Assembly (NCBI RefSeq): GCF_001746205.1
Contig: NZ_MDCO01000009.1
Coordinates: 62,001 to 126,000 of the forward strand
Length of the DNA: 64,000 bases
From: Brachyspira hampsonii
GTDB lineage: Bacteria; Spirochaetota; Brachyspiria; Brachyspirales; Brachyspiraceae
Reading direction: 5' to 3'
The notes below the pieces were generated by a model, which was not told where the DNA came from, did no database searches, and saw only the letters and a list, made by a program, of their open reading frames with translations. Below, piece by piece: positions 33,489 to 43,491 of the stretch. The translations under genes were made by a program, and so were the position numbers. Every line of letters begins with the position of its first letter. The stretch's first letter is position 1.

Positions 33489-34986
33489 CAAATAGTTTAG
33501 TAATATCCATTATTTTAGAACTAGCTTCATATACATCATTCATCTTATTTACACTGTCTGCTACTATATCACCAGCCTTATTTAAAGATTCCTTAGCATC
33601 TAACACCATAGAAGTGCTTTGTGAAACACTTTCTGCTGATTCTTTGATAGCACCAGCCATCTCATTCATAGAAGCAGCAGTCTCTTCCAAGCTGGAAGCC
33701 TGAGACTCTGTTCTTTGCGACAAATCATTATTGCCTTCCAAAACTTGATTTGCTTCAGCAGAAACTCTTTCAGCAGAATTTTTTACAGTTCTTACAACTT
33801 TATTTAAATTATTAAGTATATTATCTAAACTATTTGCTATATCTCCCCACTCATCATTCATATTAAGAAATTTTTTTGATATTCTAAATGATATATCGCC
33901 ATTAGAAATTTTATGCATATCCTTGGATAGAAATACTATTACATTAACAACTTTATTTCTAATTATAATAGGAATCATTATTGATGCTATTATGATAATA
34001 ATTAAAGATATAATTATCATAACATTTCGTATAGTATTACTGTCTTTAAAAATATCTTTGCTTGAAGCCATTATTTCAAGCATCCAATACTGCCCTTCTG
34101 ATACTTCCAAAGGCACAAAATAATATGTAGCTTTTCCTTTATAATAATCAGTGTAATTTTCAAAAGAAACTGTTTCCCCCCTAGATAATTTCTCAAATAC
34201 ATTATAGCTTTTATAACGGGAATATAAATCATACATATTTTTACCTAAATTAGCTGTTTCTCCCGCATCATACAATATTTTACCATAATGATCGTACAAC
34301 AATCCTTCTGAATTTTCAAAAGGTCTTATATCTTCCATAGTAGGATTTAATGTTTCTATTTTTATATCAGCACTTATGACACCTATAGGTTTATTTCTGT
34401 ACATTATAGGTATAGACCAAGTATACATTTTTACTACATCATTGTTTCCAAGATCAAAGTCATATATTCCTGATAAATACTCTTTAACTTTTGATATAGG
34501 CTCTTTATAATAATCAGCATCTATATCACTGGCAGATAATGCCCTTTCCTGTACATTATTTCCTGATATTCTTGATATATAATAAGTCTGCTGTCCCTTT
34601 GTTAAAGGATAAACATTGCTATATGCAGCATCATTACCTACTATATTAGGTTCAAAAGCTAACATAACGCCTACTACAGTTTCAGGAAGAATTCTAAAAA
34701 AATTTCCAACTACATTCTCATAAGCATTTCTATCTGTAATACCTGAATTGTACATATTTTCTAATGTATATTTAAGACCGGTTATTTCATAAAGATCTTC
34801 TTTAACCACAGCAGTTAATTTACTTCCCTCTCCTTTTGCCACTTCTTCCAATATCTTATATGACAACTTACTGCTTACATTCTGTACATAAATGATGTTT
34901 ACCACATTTGATATTGCTATCATTATCAATAATGGTATTAATATAATTAAACTAATTTTTACCTGAAGACTTACTCTTTTAAACAT
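33481..34986 (-). CDS. Methyl-accepting chemotaxis protein, truncated before the signalling tip
   Basis: The 501-residue product has an N-terminal membrane helix (about 10-32), a dCACHE-like periplasmic sensor (35-300), a second helix (about 322-345), HAMP and the first half of the methyl-accepting coiled coil (SQRTESQASSLEETAASMNEMA). It diverges from its paralogue at 35241 right after KIMDITKL and ends LFAI-stop. The hairpin tip that contacts CheA/CheW and the returning helix (about 150 residues) are missing. It cannot signal normally. AGAGG precedes the ATG. The loss coincides with a junction at about 33490. Confidence 0.85.
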   Translation of the reverse strand: MFKRVSLQVKISLIILIPLLIMIAISNVVNIIYVQNVSSKLSYKILEEVAKGEGSKLTAVVKEDLYEITGLKYTLENMYNSGITDRNAYENVVGNFFRILPETVVGVMLAFEPNIVGNDAAYSNVYPLTKGQQTYYISRISGNNVQERALSASDIDADYYKEPISKVKEYLSGIYDFDLGNNDVVKMYTWSIPIMYRNKPIGVISADIKIETLNPTMEDIRPFENSEGLLYDHYGKILYDAGETANLGKNMYDLYSRYKSYNVFEKLSRGETVSFENYTDYYKGKATYYFVPLEVSEGQYWMLEIMASSKDIFKDSNTIRNVMIIISLIIIIIASIMIPIIIRNKVVNVIVFLSKDMHKISNGDISFRISKKFLNMNDEWGDIANSLDNILNNLNKVVRTVKNSAERVSAEANQVLEGNNDLSQRTESQASSLEETAASMNEMAGAIKESAESVSQSTSMVLDAKESLNKAGDIVADSVNKMNDVYEASSKIMDITKLFAI

Positions 34987-35240
34987 AAATAAAACCTCTA
35001 TTTAAAATTAAATTTTTTAAACTTCATAATAATTATAACTATAATCAAAAATATAAATTCATAAGGATTTTTAGAGAATTCGAATATATGATTTACTAAT
35101 AATAATATTGATATATCTCAAGTTAATTTCACTTGATAGTCTATAACAGCATAAAAACCCTAATATTTTCTATACTATTATACATAATTTACATATATAT
35201 TTCAATTGTGAAAAATGATTTAAATAAAATATTATATAAA

Positions 35241-37190
35241 TTAAGACTTTAATTTAAAATATTCTATGGCTTTAATCAAATCATTTGCCTCACTAAGAAG
35301 AGATTCAGAAGCAGAAGCTGCCTCAGACACTAAAGCGGCATTCTTTTGAATAGAAGAATCTATATTACTAATTTCAATATTTACATGATCTATTCCTTTC
35401 TCCTGTTCTTGCACGGCAACATTGATTCTATCCATTATAGTAGAAGCTCTATCCATTTTTTCTAGTATTTCATTAAACATATCCTGAGACTGCTGAACAC
35501 TTGCAGCAGCTAATTTTATTTTATCATTACTATCTGTAATTAATGAAGTAATATTTTTGACAGATTCCTGAGTATTCTGTGCTAAATTTCTTACCTCGCT
35601 AGCTACAACTGCAAATCCTCTTCCCTGTTCACCTGCCCTAGCAGCCTCTACCGAAGCATTAAGTGCTAGTATATTAGTTTGAAAGGCTATTCCTTCTATA
35701 AGTTTAGTAATATCCATTATTTTGGAACTAGCTTCGTATACATCATTCATTTTATTTACACTGTCTGCTACTATATCACCGGCTTTATTTAAAGACTGTT
35801 TTGCATCTGATACCATAGAAGCACTTTCTGAAACACTTTCTGCTGATTCTTTGATAGCACTAGCCATTTCATTCATAGATTCTGCTGTTTCTTCCAAGCT
35901 GGAAGCTTGTGTTTCTGTTCTCTGAGATAAATCATTATTACCTAATAATACCTCATTAGCAGCTATGGAAACTTGTTCTGCTGAATGCTTCACTGTATTT
36001 ATTATATTATTAAAATTGTTCATAGCTTTATCCCAGCCTCTTGCTATATCTCCCCATTCATCATTTCTCTTATAAAGTACCTTAGGTATCTCAACAGTTA
36101 AATCTCCTTGGGACATAAAAGTAATATCATTAGCTAAAACTTTTATCAAATTAGATACTTTTGTTTTAATTATTATAGGCACAATTATAGAACTTACAAT
36201 AATTATCATTAAAGATATTGCAATCATCACATTTCTTATAGTATTACTTTCTTTTAATACCTCATCATTAGGAGCTGTTACCTTTAATCCCCAATACTTA
36301 TTTTTTATTATTTCCATAGGGGTAAATGAATAGGTATAATATTTTTGTAATGTACCGCTGAAATTTTGAAATAATACACTCTTTCCATTTACAATATTTT
36401 CAAATACATTATGAACTCTATAATACGGATATATATCATGAAGTTCTTTAAATATATATTCTTCTTTATCACTATCATAAACAATAAATCCAGAATTATC
36501 AAAAAGTGTTGTTGTTGTACCATTGAATAATTGAATATTCTCCAATATACCATAAATGGAGTCTATAAGAACATCTACACAAATTACACCTATAGTTCTA
36601 TTCCCTGATTTTATAGGTACAGCCCAAGTATAAATCATAGCATTATTATGCAAAGGAGAACTATATACATCTGTAATATATATTTCTCCGCTTCTTAAAG
36701 TTTCTGTATAATACTTTTCCTGAAATATTTTATTATCAAAATAATTATCTTTAATAATATCATTATCTCTTGATACATAATAATTAAATCGTCCGCCTGA
36801 AGAACCATATTTCTCAGAGTCAGCATAATCATTATCATTTCCGATTATATTAGGTTCAAATGCTATTAATAATCCGTTTACTCTTTTAGGTAAATTATTC
36901 AAAAAATTGTATGATACTCTTTCATAAAAATTTCTATCTAAAATATTATCACCATAAAATCCAGATAAAGTATTAGCTAAACCTGTTATATATTCTGAAT
37001 CTCTATACATAAAAGACTTTAACATGACAACTTCATATTTAGCTTTATTATCAAGTATGCTGTATATAAGTTTTATAGTTGATTTTCTTACATATATGAT
37101 ATTGACAATATTTGATATCATGAGCATTATTATTAAAGGTACAAGTATTACTAAACTAATCTTTACATTTAAATTTAATCTTTTTAACAT
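35241..37190 (-). CDS. Methyl-accepting chemotaxis protein
   Basis: The start at 37190 aligns with the paralogue's MFKRVSLQVKISL; a longer frame to 37238 has no support. The 649-residue receptor has two membrane helices bracketing a periplasmic dCACHE sensor (about 30-310), a HAMP domain and a complete signalling domain. That domain includes the conserved tip EGIAFQTNILALNASVEAAR and GRGFAVVASEVR. It transmits ligand binding to CheA/CheW. The ligand is unknown. It is about 250 bases upstream of the truncated paralogue, and the two arose by tandem duplication. Confidence 0.93.
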   Translation of the reverse strand: MLKRLNLNVKISLVILVPLIIMLMISNIVNIIYVRKSTIKLIYSILDNKAKYEVVMLKSFMYRDSEYITGLANTLSGFYGDNILDRNFYERVSYNFLNNLPKRVNGLLIAFEPNIIGNDNDYADSEKYGSSGGRFNYYVSRDNDIIKDNYFDNKIFQEKYYTETLRSGEIYITDVYSSPLHNNAMIYTWAVPIKSGNRTIGVICVDVLIDSIYGILENIQLFNGTTTTLFDNSGFIVYDSDKEEYIFKELHDIYPYYRVHNVFENIVNGKSVLFQNFSGTLQKYYTYSFTPMEIIKNKYWGLKVTAPNDEVLKESNTIRNVMIAISLMIIIVSSIIVPIIIKTKVSNLIKVLANDITFMSQGDLTVEIPKVLYKRNDEWGDIARGWDKAMNNFNNIINTVKHSAEQVSIAANEVLLGNNDLSQRTETQASSLEETAESMNEMASAIKESAESVSESASMVSDAKQSLNKAGDIVADSVNKMNDVYEASSKIMDITKLIEGIAFQTNILALNASVEAARAGEQGRGFAVVASEVRNLAQNTQESVKNITSLITDSNDKIKLAAASVQQSQDMFNEILEKMDRASTIMDRINVAVQEQEKGIDHVNIEISNIDSSIQKNAALVSEAASASESLLSEANDLIKAIEYFKLKS

Positions 37191-37353
37191 AATAAAAAAC
37201 CCTAAAATACATTCTAAAATATAGTATAGTATAAACAATATTGTTTTTCAATATAAAATTAATTATGTTATAATATTTATTAATAAAAAGAATATACAAT
37301 ATTTATAAATATAATTATATTTTTTAAAATCAATCAAACATTATATAATATTA

Positions 37354-38745
37354 CTATATAGAACTATTTTTGAGTAATTTTTTAAAAGAAATTGTAAACA
37401 ATGTTACAGTTGTACAAACAGCTAAAAAATCAGCTATAGGTTCTGCAAGCAGTACCGCCATTACTTTATTTTCAAAAAATATTGGTAATATAAATATAAG
37501 CGGTATTAATAATATTACCTTTCTTAATATAGCTAAGAATGCAGATATTTTAGCATTTCCTAAAGCAACAAATGTCTGCTGACATGCAGTTTGTGCTCCG
37601 AATATCAATGAAGCTGCCATATATATTTTTAAAGCCCAAACAGCATAATTTATTAATTCTTCATCACTTGTAAATATCCTTACGAAAACATAAGGAAAAA
37701 ATTCGGATATAAACCACATTAAAAAAGAAAAAGAAATACAGCTTATTAATAGTATCTTAAAAGCAGATTTTACCCTATTTAAATTATTTGCTCCGTAATT
37801 ATAACTTATAATAGGCTGAGCTCCTTGAGTAAGTCCCATTATAGGAAGAAAAGAAAACTGCATAATACTGCTTAGTATAGTCATAGCACCAACAGCTAAA
37901 TCTCCTCCATACCTCAAAAGTGATGTATTAAAAGATACAAATAAAATACTTTCTGTAAACTGCATTATAAACGGAGAAAAACCTAAAGCTAAACATGGAA
38001 GTATTATCCTAGGAGATATTTTCAAATTTTTTAATTTCAATTTTAATATGCTTCTATTTGAAGTCATAAAAGAAAGTATCCATATACATGATATAGCCTG
38101 CGATATAATAGTGGCAAGTGCTGCACCTCTTACATCCATATTAAATACAAATATAAATATGGGATCCAATATTATATTGGTTAAAGCTCCTATCAAAACT
38201 GTAAACATACTTGTTTTTGCTTTCCCCTGAGCAGTAATAAAGGCATTGAGTCCTAAAGCCAACTGAACAAATATTGTGCCTATTGAATATATTCTTAAAT
38301 ATCTTAATGCATATATAATAGTGTTTTCACTTGATCCGAAAATCATAAGAAGAGGCCTTGAAAATAATAACAATATTATAGTTAAAGTTACTGAAATAAT
38401 AATTAATGTCATAGCACAGTTTCCAACTATTTCTTCAGCTTTATTATAATCCTGCCTTCCCATCATAATAGAAGCACGAGGAGCTCCTCCCATGCTGATA
38501 AGATACGCAAATGCCGACACCGCCATTATAACAGGCATTGTAACTCCTACACCCGTTAAAGCCATTGCCCCAATATCAGGAATATGTCCTATATACATTC
38601 TGTCTACAACATTATAAAGTACATTTATTATTTGTGCTGCTATTGCTGGAAGTGCCAGCTGAAAAAGCAATTTTCCTACAGGCTTATTTCCAAGCTCATT
38701 TGATTTTAAATTATTATTATTATCTAATATTGCTTCATTACTCAT
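37354..38745 (-). CDS. MATE family efflux transporter
   Basis: The 463-residue protein has about twelve membrane helices in two related halves. Family features include GKLLFQLALPAIAAQIINVLYN, the VDRMYIGH segment and PIISYNYGANNL in the second half, typical of the MepA/NorM-like branch. Such proteins export cationic drugs using a Na+ or H+ gradient. The substrate cannot be inferred. It is monocistronic and divergent from the 5'-nucleotidase gene. Confidence 0.92.
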   Translation of the reverse strand: MSNEAILDNNNNLKSNELGNKPVGKLLFQLALPAIAAQIINVLYNVVDRMYIGHIPDIGAMALTGVGVTMPVIMAVSAFAYLISMGGAPRASIMMGRQDYNKAEEIVGNCAMTLIIISVTLTIILLLFSRPLLMIFGSSENTIIYALRYLRIYSIGTIFVQLALGLNAFITAQGKAKTSMFTVLIGALTNIILDPIFIFVFNMDVRGAALATIISQAISCIWILSFMTSNRSILKLKLKNLKISPRIILPCLALGFSPFIMQFTESILFVSFNTSLLRYGGDLAVGAMTILSSIMQFSFLPIMGLTQGAQPIISYNYGANNLNRVKSAFKILLISCISFSFLMWFISEFFPYVFVRIFTSDEELINYAVWALKIYMAASLIFGAQTACQQTFVALGNAKISAFLAILRKVILLIPLIFILPIFFENKVMAVLLAEPIADFLAVCTTVTLFTISFKKLLKNSSI

Positions 38746-38883
38746 AATTATCTCGTCTATTATTTTTTAATATAGTTTATATTTTGTATATCATAAACCT
38801 ATTTATGTTTTAGTCAAACTTTAAATTATTGACTTTAAAAGTTAATATTATATCATTAAACTATTATATGCTAGGATATTCAA

Positions 38884-40401
38884 ATGAAAAACTTATATGT
38901 ATTAATTATTTCTATTTTTATTTTATCATGTTCTAATGATGTAAATAATCAAAAAGTTCTTACAATAGTACATGTAAATGACACACATTCAAAAAATAAG
39001 GAATTTATTACTATATCAAAAGAAGACGGTTCTACAAACAGATACGCAGGTGCCGCTAGAAGAAAAACTTTTATTGATAATGTAAAAAAAGAAAATGAAA
39101 ATGTTATAGTAATGCATGCAGGCGATACAATTGCAGGAAGCGTATTTTCTATTGTATATCAAGGTATGGACGAAGCAGAACTTATGAATGACATGGGGTT
39201 TAATGCAGCAGCTTTGGGAAATCATGAATTTGATTTTGGAATAGAGCAATTAAATAATATTATAAGTAATAGAAATTTCCCAACAATAGCATGCAATGTT
39301 AAAGTAAAAGCAACAGGCGAAAATTATGTTCTTCCATATATAGTAACAAATATTAACGGAATACACACAGCAATAGTTGGAGTTTTACAAAGTGAAAAAA
39401 TGAATATAATTCAGGGGCTTGATTATATAGATATAGAAGATGAAGCTGCATCTCTAAAAAATCTCCTAGCAGAAATACCATTAAATACTACAAACGATAT
39501 AACAATTCTATTAAGTCATGCAGGATTCGATACTGACAAAAAAATAGCTCAGGAAATACCAAATACATTTAATATAATAATAGGGGGACATACTCATACC
39601 CTATTAAATAGTCCTGTTGTTATAGGAAATACCACAATAGTGCAGGCAGGAGAATATGGAGAGTATATTGGGACTATTGATATAATATTCAAAAATGGAA
39701 AATATGCTTATCCTGAATATAAACTCAATAGATTAGATGAAGATATAAAAGAAGATGAAAATATATTGGCTAAAATACATCAAATGCAGATTGAGGTAGA
39801 TAAAGAATTTAATATTGAAATAGCAAAACTTCCCTATGAATTAACTGATGAAAATGTTAGAAATAAATCCACTGCTTTAGGAAATTTTGTTTCTGATATA
39901 GCTGCTTCATCTCAGGAAGGTATTGATATAGCATTAATAAATTCAGGTTCTTTACGAGGAAAACTCCCAAGCGGAAAAGTTACATTAGGAAATATGTATG
40001 AGTTTTTCCCATTCGACAATTTAATAATACTTACAACTTTAAGTGGAAAAGATTTAAAAAATATATTAGAGTTATCAGCTTCGAGAAAAGGAGAAGGAGC
40101 ATTTTTACAGGTTTCAAAAGACTGCATTATTAATTTTGACAGTAATGGAAAACTTTTAGAATCATATATAAAAGGAAAAACTATAAATGACAATGAAAAA
40201 TATGTAGCTGCAGTTGCCGATTATATATTTAATGGAGGCGAAAAATATATTGATGAAAGAGGAAAACCTTTATTTCAGTACGGTGAAAATACCATATATA
40301 CAGGACTTGATATAAGAGATTTAATAATAAAAACTCTAAAAGAATATAAGAATGTTCCAGAGAGTGCTATTGATAATACAGAGCGTATAAAATTTAAATG
40401 A
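38884..40401 (+). CDS. 5'-nucleotidase / UshA-like lipoprotein
   Basis: The 505-residue protein has lipobox FILSC (Cys16). Its metallophosphoesterase domain shows VNDTHSK, HAGDTIAGS, LGNHEFDFG and IGGHTHT metal-binding motifs. A C-terminal 5'-nucleotidase domain has ALINSGSLRG and NMYEFFPFDN. It probably dephosphorylates extracellular nucleotides or UDP-sugars at the cell surface for nucleoside uptake. Length fits the family. It is closed by a strong bidirectional hairpin at 40414. Confidence 0.92.
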   Translation: MKNLYVLIISIFILSCSNDVNNQKVLTIVHVNDTHSKNKEFITISKEDGSTNRYAGAARRKTFIDNVKKENENVIVMHAGDTIAGSVFSIVYQGMDEAELMNDMGFNAAALGNHEFDFGIEQLNNIISNRNFPTIACNVKVKATGENYVLPYIVTNINGIHTAIVGVLQSEKMNIIQGLDYIDIEDEAASLKNLLAEIPLNTTNDITILLSHAGFDTDKKIAQEIPNTFNIIIGGHTHTLLNSPVVIGNTTIVQAGEYGEYIGTIDIIFKNGKYAYPEYKLNRLDEDIKEDENILAKIHQMQIEVDKEFNIEIAKLPYELTDENVRNKSTALGNFVSDIAASSQEGIDIALINSGSLRGKLPSGKVTLGNMYEFFPFDNLIILTTLSGKDLKNILELSASRKGEGAFLQVSKDCIINFDSNGKLLESYIKGKTINDNEKYVAAVADYIFNGGEKYIDERGKPLFQYGENTIYTGLDIRDLIIKTLKEYKNVPESAIDNTERIKFK

Positions 40402-40413
40402 TTTTTTAGATAA

Positions 40414-40446
40414 ATAAGGGACTGTAATAAACAGTCCCTTATCTTT
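40414..40446. terminator. Bidirectional intrinsic terminator
   Basis: ATAAGGGACTGT (40414-40425) pairs perfectly with 40431-40442 and is followed by TTT on the + strand. It lies between the convergent 5'-nucleotidase and rhodanese genes. Confidence 0.75.
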
Positions 40447-40465
40447 ATGTACTTAATAAATATAA

Positions 40466-40885
40466 TTATTTTAAAGCAGATGAAAATTCTGCATATCCTG
40501 CATCTTTAAGATAATATACATTTTTAAATCCATTATCAATCAAATACTGCACTGTCTTTCCAGAGCGTCCGCCTGTTTTGCAATAGAACATATATTTTTT
40601 ATTTTTATCCAATGATAAAAGTTTTTTGCTGTAGCCTTTAGCCCTATAATCAATATTGACAGCATTTTTTATAGTTCCTGTTTCTTTAATTTCCTGAGGT
40701 GTTCTGACATCAACTAATATTATATTAGGATCAGATTTCCATAATGATATAAAATCATTAATAGCTAAGCCATTTTTATTAACAACTTTTACATTGTCAA
40801 GCTCGTATGAAGCTTCATTAGTTTGTGCATTACATAATACTGCTGTTAATAATAATGTGATGATAACAAAAAGATTTCTTTTCAT
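40466..40885 (-). CDS. Exported rhodanese-domain protein
   Basis: The 139-residue protein has a Sec signal (cleavage after LCNA near 19) and a single rhodanese domain with NIILVDVRTPQE, YRAKGYSKK and the active-site loop CKTGGRSG. The Cys can carry a sulfane sulfur. Periplasmic single-domain rhodaneses are usually linked to sulfur transfer or redox, and the exact role is unknown. AGGG lies upstream of the ATG. Confidence 0.88.
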   Translation of the reverse strand: MKRNLFVIITLLLTAVLCNAQTNEASYELDNVKVVNKNGLAINDFISLWKSDPNIILVDVRTPQEIKETGTIKNAVNIDYRAKGYSKKLLSLDKNKKYMFYCKTGGRSGKTVQYLIDNGFKNVYYLKDAGYAEFSSALK

Positions 40886-41080
40886 AGGTCTACTCCCTAT
40901 TGGTATATTTAATTTACTAATTAGACGAATTCAATATATAAAAGTTCCCTAAAATATTAATTTTTTATTATTTTTTGAGAAAATTTAATTTTTTTAAATT
41001 TATATTCTAAATTTAAATACTTCAATGAATCAGATATAATAATACTATACAATGACTCTTATTTTTAGTATCATTTTTCA

Positions 41081-43111
41081 TTAATCTATTTCTCTAATAA
41101 CCTTAAAGAAATTATCAATAGTTGTCTGAGATATTTTTTTATCATTATAATAGTCTATTATATTATTTTTGAACAAAGCAGAAATCAAAGCATCTTTATG
41201 ATTTTTACATATTTTATAAATTTGTTTATCTTTATCATCAAATAAATCTTCTATTGTAATGAAATTTGGATTAATATCTTTAAGCTGAGTTATTTTCAAA
41301 CTTGTTCCTTCTGCTAATTCTGTAAATTGATCTGCTGAAATATCACTGTCAATTAATAAAATTGGTTTACTAGAAAGTTTAAATAAAGAATCTATTATAT
41401 CATTTTTTTGTCTTTCATCATTAGGTCTTCCCACCCCGTTAATAGGCATAAAAGCTGTATTTATTTCTTTGTTTTCTATATACTCCATTAATAATTTGAA
41501 AGCTGTAATATAATTATAATCTATAATACCTTCAACATATACTATTTTAGTATCTCTCATAACATCTATATGCTTTACCCCAAATGCATTGATAATTTTT
41601 TCTAATGTATCTACTTTCCCGTAAGTTGCAGAGAAATCATTTTCTATTTTTACCCCCATACCATCTTGTTTAGGTTCTACTATTTTTAATTCATCTAAAT
41701 AATTAATATCAGCAAAATAAGGGATTTGAGTGGATGTTACTATGGTAATTCCATTGTCTTTTGCAAACTCTTTTAAAAATTTTCTTAGTTCTTTTATTAA
41801 AGGTACTGATAAATGCTGTTCTGGTTCATCAATTATTATTATATCACCTTTTTTTAATTCATTAGGATTTATTGTATTAAAGAATAAACTAAAAAACCAA
41901 TTAAAGCCTTCAGATTCATTTTCTAAATTTGTAAGTCCATTTTTAGTTTCAAAATATATTTTTATAGTACGCTCTTCTAATGCTATTTTAAATTTATATT
42001 CATTATCTGATTTATAAAGCTCATTGAATTTTTTTGATACAGTGCTCTCAAAAAGCTTATTTATTTCACTTTCTGTCTGCTTTGTAAAAGCAACATCCAA
42101 TAATATATCAGTATAGTTTTCTATTAAATTATTATACATTTCCATATTATCAGAAGCTTTGAATAATGAACGCAGAAAATTAGATTTATATATAATATTA
42201 TCTATTCTAGTTCCATAACATTTTACTGTAAGCTCGCTGTCTTTTATATTTTCTCTATGAACATATATGTTTATATCTTTACATTCAATTTCTTTTAATA
42301 TATATAATAATTTTTCAAAATAATTTTTATCAATTAAATTTTCATTAAAATTGAACTCGCAATATTTAGAAGTTTCATTTTCTCTATAGAATGTTTTATC
42401 AAGCAAGCTAATTAATAATTTTAATTTATCTATATTTTCATTTTCTTTGTACTTAGAAATTATATCCATTATTTTTGATACAGTATAATTTAATATATCT
42501 TCATAAGTGTATTCTTTTTTTGATTTATTATCAAGTTCATAATTATTTTTATAAATATCATAAATATAATTCCATCTATAAATTATATTATTTTCATCTA
42601 TATTTTTTTTATTATTATTTTCATCTATGTTCATTTCGGTTTTAAATATATAATCTGTTATCTTTAATAGATAATCTTTGATTAATATACTATCAGTATT
42701 AATTTTATTTTCTTCTAATTCCCATACAAGTTTATATTTATATTCATATTCATCGCCATATCCTTGTTTTTTTACCTCTATAGTTTCACACTTACCTTTG
42801 TATATAAGCCCGCTGTCTGATTCAATAAATACTTCTAATTCAGGTTTGCATCCTATAAAACCTTCTATTTTAGGGTTATCTATTTTATCATCTATATCGC
42901 CTTTAAATGCTTTTTCTATAGCGGAAAGTATATTACTTTTACCAGTGCCGTTTGCTCCTATGATACTTATTAATGCCCCCTGCTCTACATCGCCGTTAAG
43001 ATATAATCTGCCGTATTTTACTTCATTTTCTTTTTCTTTATCTGATGCATCTTTGCTCACTATTATAGGGTTAATGTTTCTGAAATTTTTTATTGTTAAA
43101 TATCTTTTCAT
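41081..43111 (-). CDS. OLD-family-like ATPase with TOPRIM nuclease domain
   Basis: The 676-residue protein has Walker A GANGTGKS (52-59), a long coiled insert, an ABC-like SEG signature near 400 and Walker B IIIIDEPE (424-431). A TOPRIM-like C-terminal domain has Glu527 (VYVEGI) and Asp588-x-Asp590 (LLIDSD). This is the layout of OLD nucleases and Gabija GajA, which nick DNA during phage infection. No UvrD-like GajB or other partner is adjacent, so it is a solitary member whose defence role is inferred. It is more AT-rich and Asn/Lys-rich than core neighbours, consistent with transfer. Confidence 0.75.
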   Translation of the reverse strand: MKRYLTIKNFRNINPIIVSKDASDKEKENEVKYGRLYLNGDVEQGALISIIGANGTGKSNILSAIEKAFKGDIDDKIDNPKIEGFIGCKPELEVFIESDSGLIYKGKCETIEVKKQGYGDEYEYKYKLVWELEENKINTDSILIKDYLLKITDYIFKTEMNIDENNNKKNIDENNIIYRWNYIYDIYKNNYELDNKSKKEYTYEDILNYTVSKIMDIISKYKENENIDKLKLLISLLDKTFYRENETSKYCEFNFNENLIDKNYFEKLLYILKEIECKDINIYVHRENIKDSELTVKCYGTRIDNIIYKSNFLRSLFKASDNMEMYNNLIENYTDILLDVAFTKQTESEINKLFESTVSKKFNELYKSDNEYKFKIALEERTIKIYFETKNGLTNLENESEGFNWFFSLFFNTINPNELKKGDIIIIDEPEQHLSVPLIKELRKFLKEFAKDNGITIVTSTQIPYFADINYLDELKIVEPKQDGMGVKIENDFSATYGKVDTLEKIINAFGVKHIDVMRDTKIVYVEGIIDYNYITAFKLLMEYIENKEINTAFMPINGVGRPNDERQKNDIIDSLFKLSSKPILLIDSDISADQFTELAEGTSLKITQLKDINPNFITIEDLFDDKDKQIYKICKNHKDALISALFKNNIIDYYNDKKISQTTIDNFFKVIREID

Positions 43112-43410
43112 AAGTTTTATCCTTTACTTTTATGTCTTTATTATTTTTTATCCACTTATTTTAAGATGCTGCCATTGAGCTGTATGCTAAGTAAGTCTCA
43201 TCTGCATGCTGATAAAGTTACAGTTAAGCATCATGTACAGCACACCTGATAATAAGGAATGCATATTTATATACTTAAATAATATTTTATACAATATATA
43301 AAACATTATTTTTATAATTAATAAATTACTAAAATTTTATGTATAATCTTATAAAGTACTCTTCAAATAAGTCTATTATTTGTAATAACTCCAGCTCTCA
43401 AAAAGTGTAA
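43112..43410. other. Intergenic region upstream of the OLD-like gene
   Basis: About 300 bases with no supported gene. GCTGTA (43179-43184) and TACAGC (43236-43241), with further partial pairing between TGCTAAG and TTAAGCA, could fold in the OLD-gene leader or act as an operator. The rest is AT-rich and featureless. Confidence 0.35.
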
Positions 43411-43450
43411 ATAAAAAAGGCTCACAAATTATTATAATCTGTAAGCCTTT
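43411..43450 (-). terminator. Terminator of the CoA-dehydratase activase gene
   Basis: On the minus strand AAAGGCTTACA pairs with TGTGAGCCTTT (one mismatch) and is followed by a run of T. It lies 42 bases after the stop at 43492. Confidence 0.75.
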
Positions 43451-43491
43451 CATTATATAATCTTTTTTATATTTTAAGTAACTAATACTAA

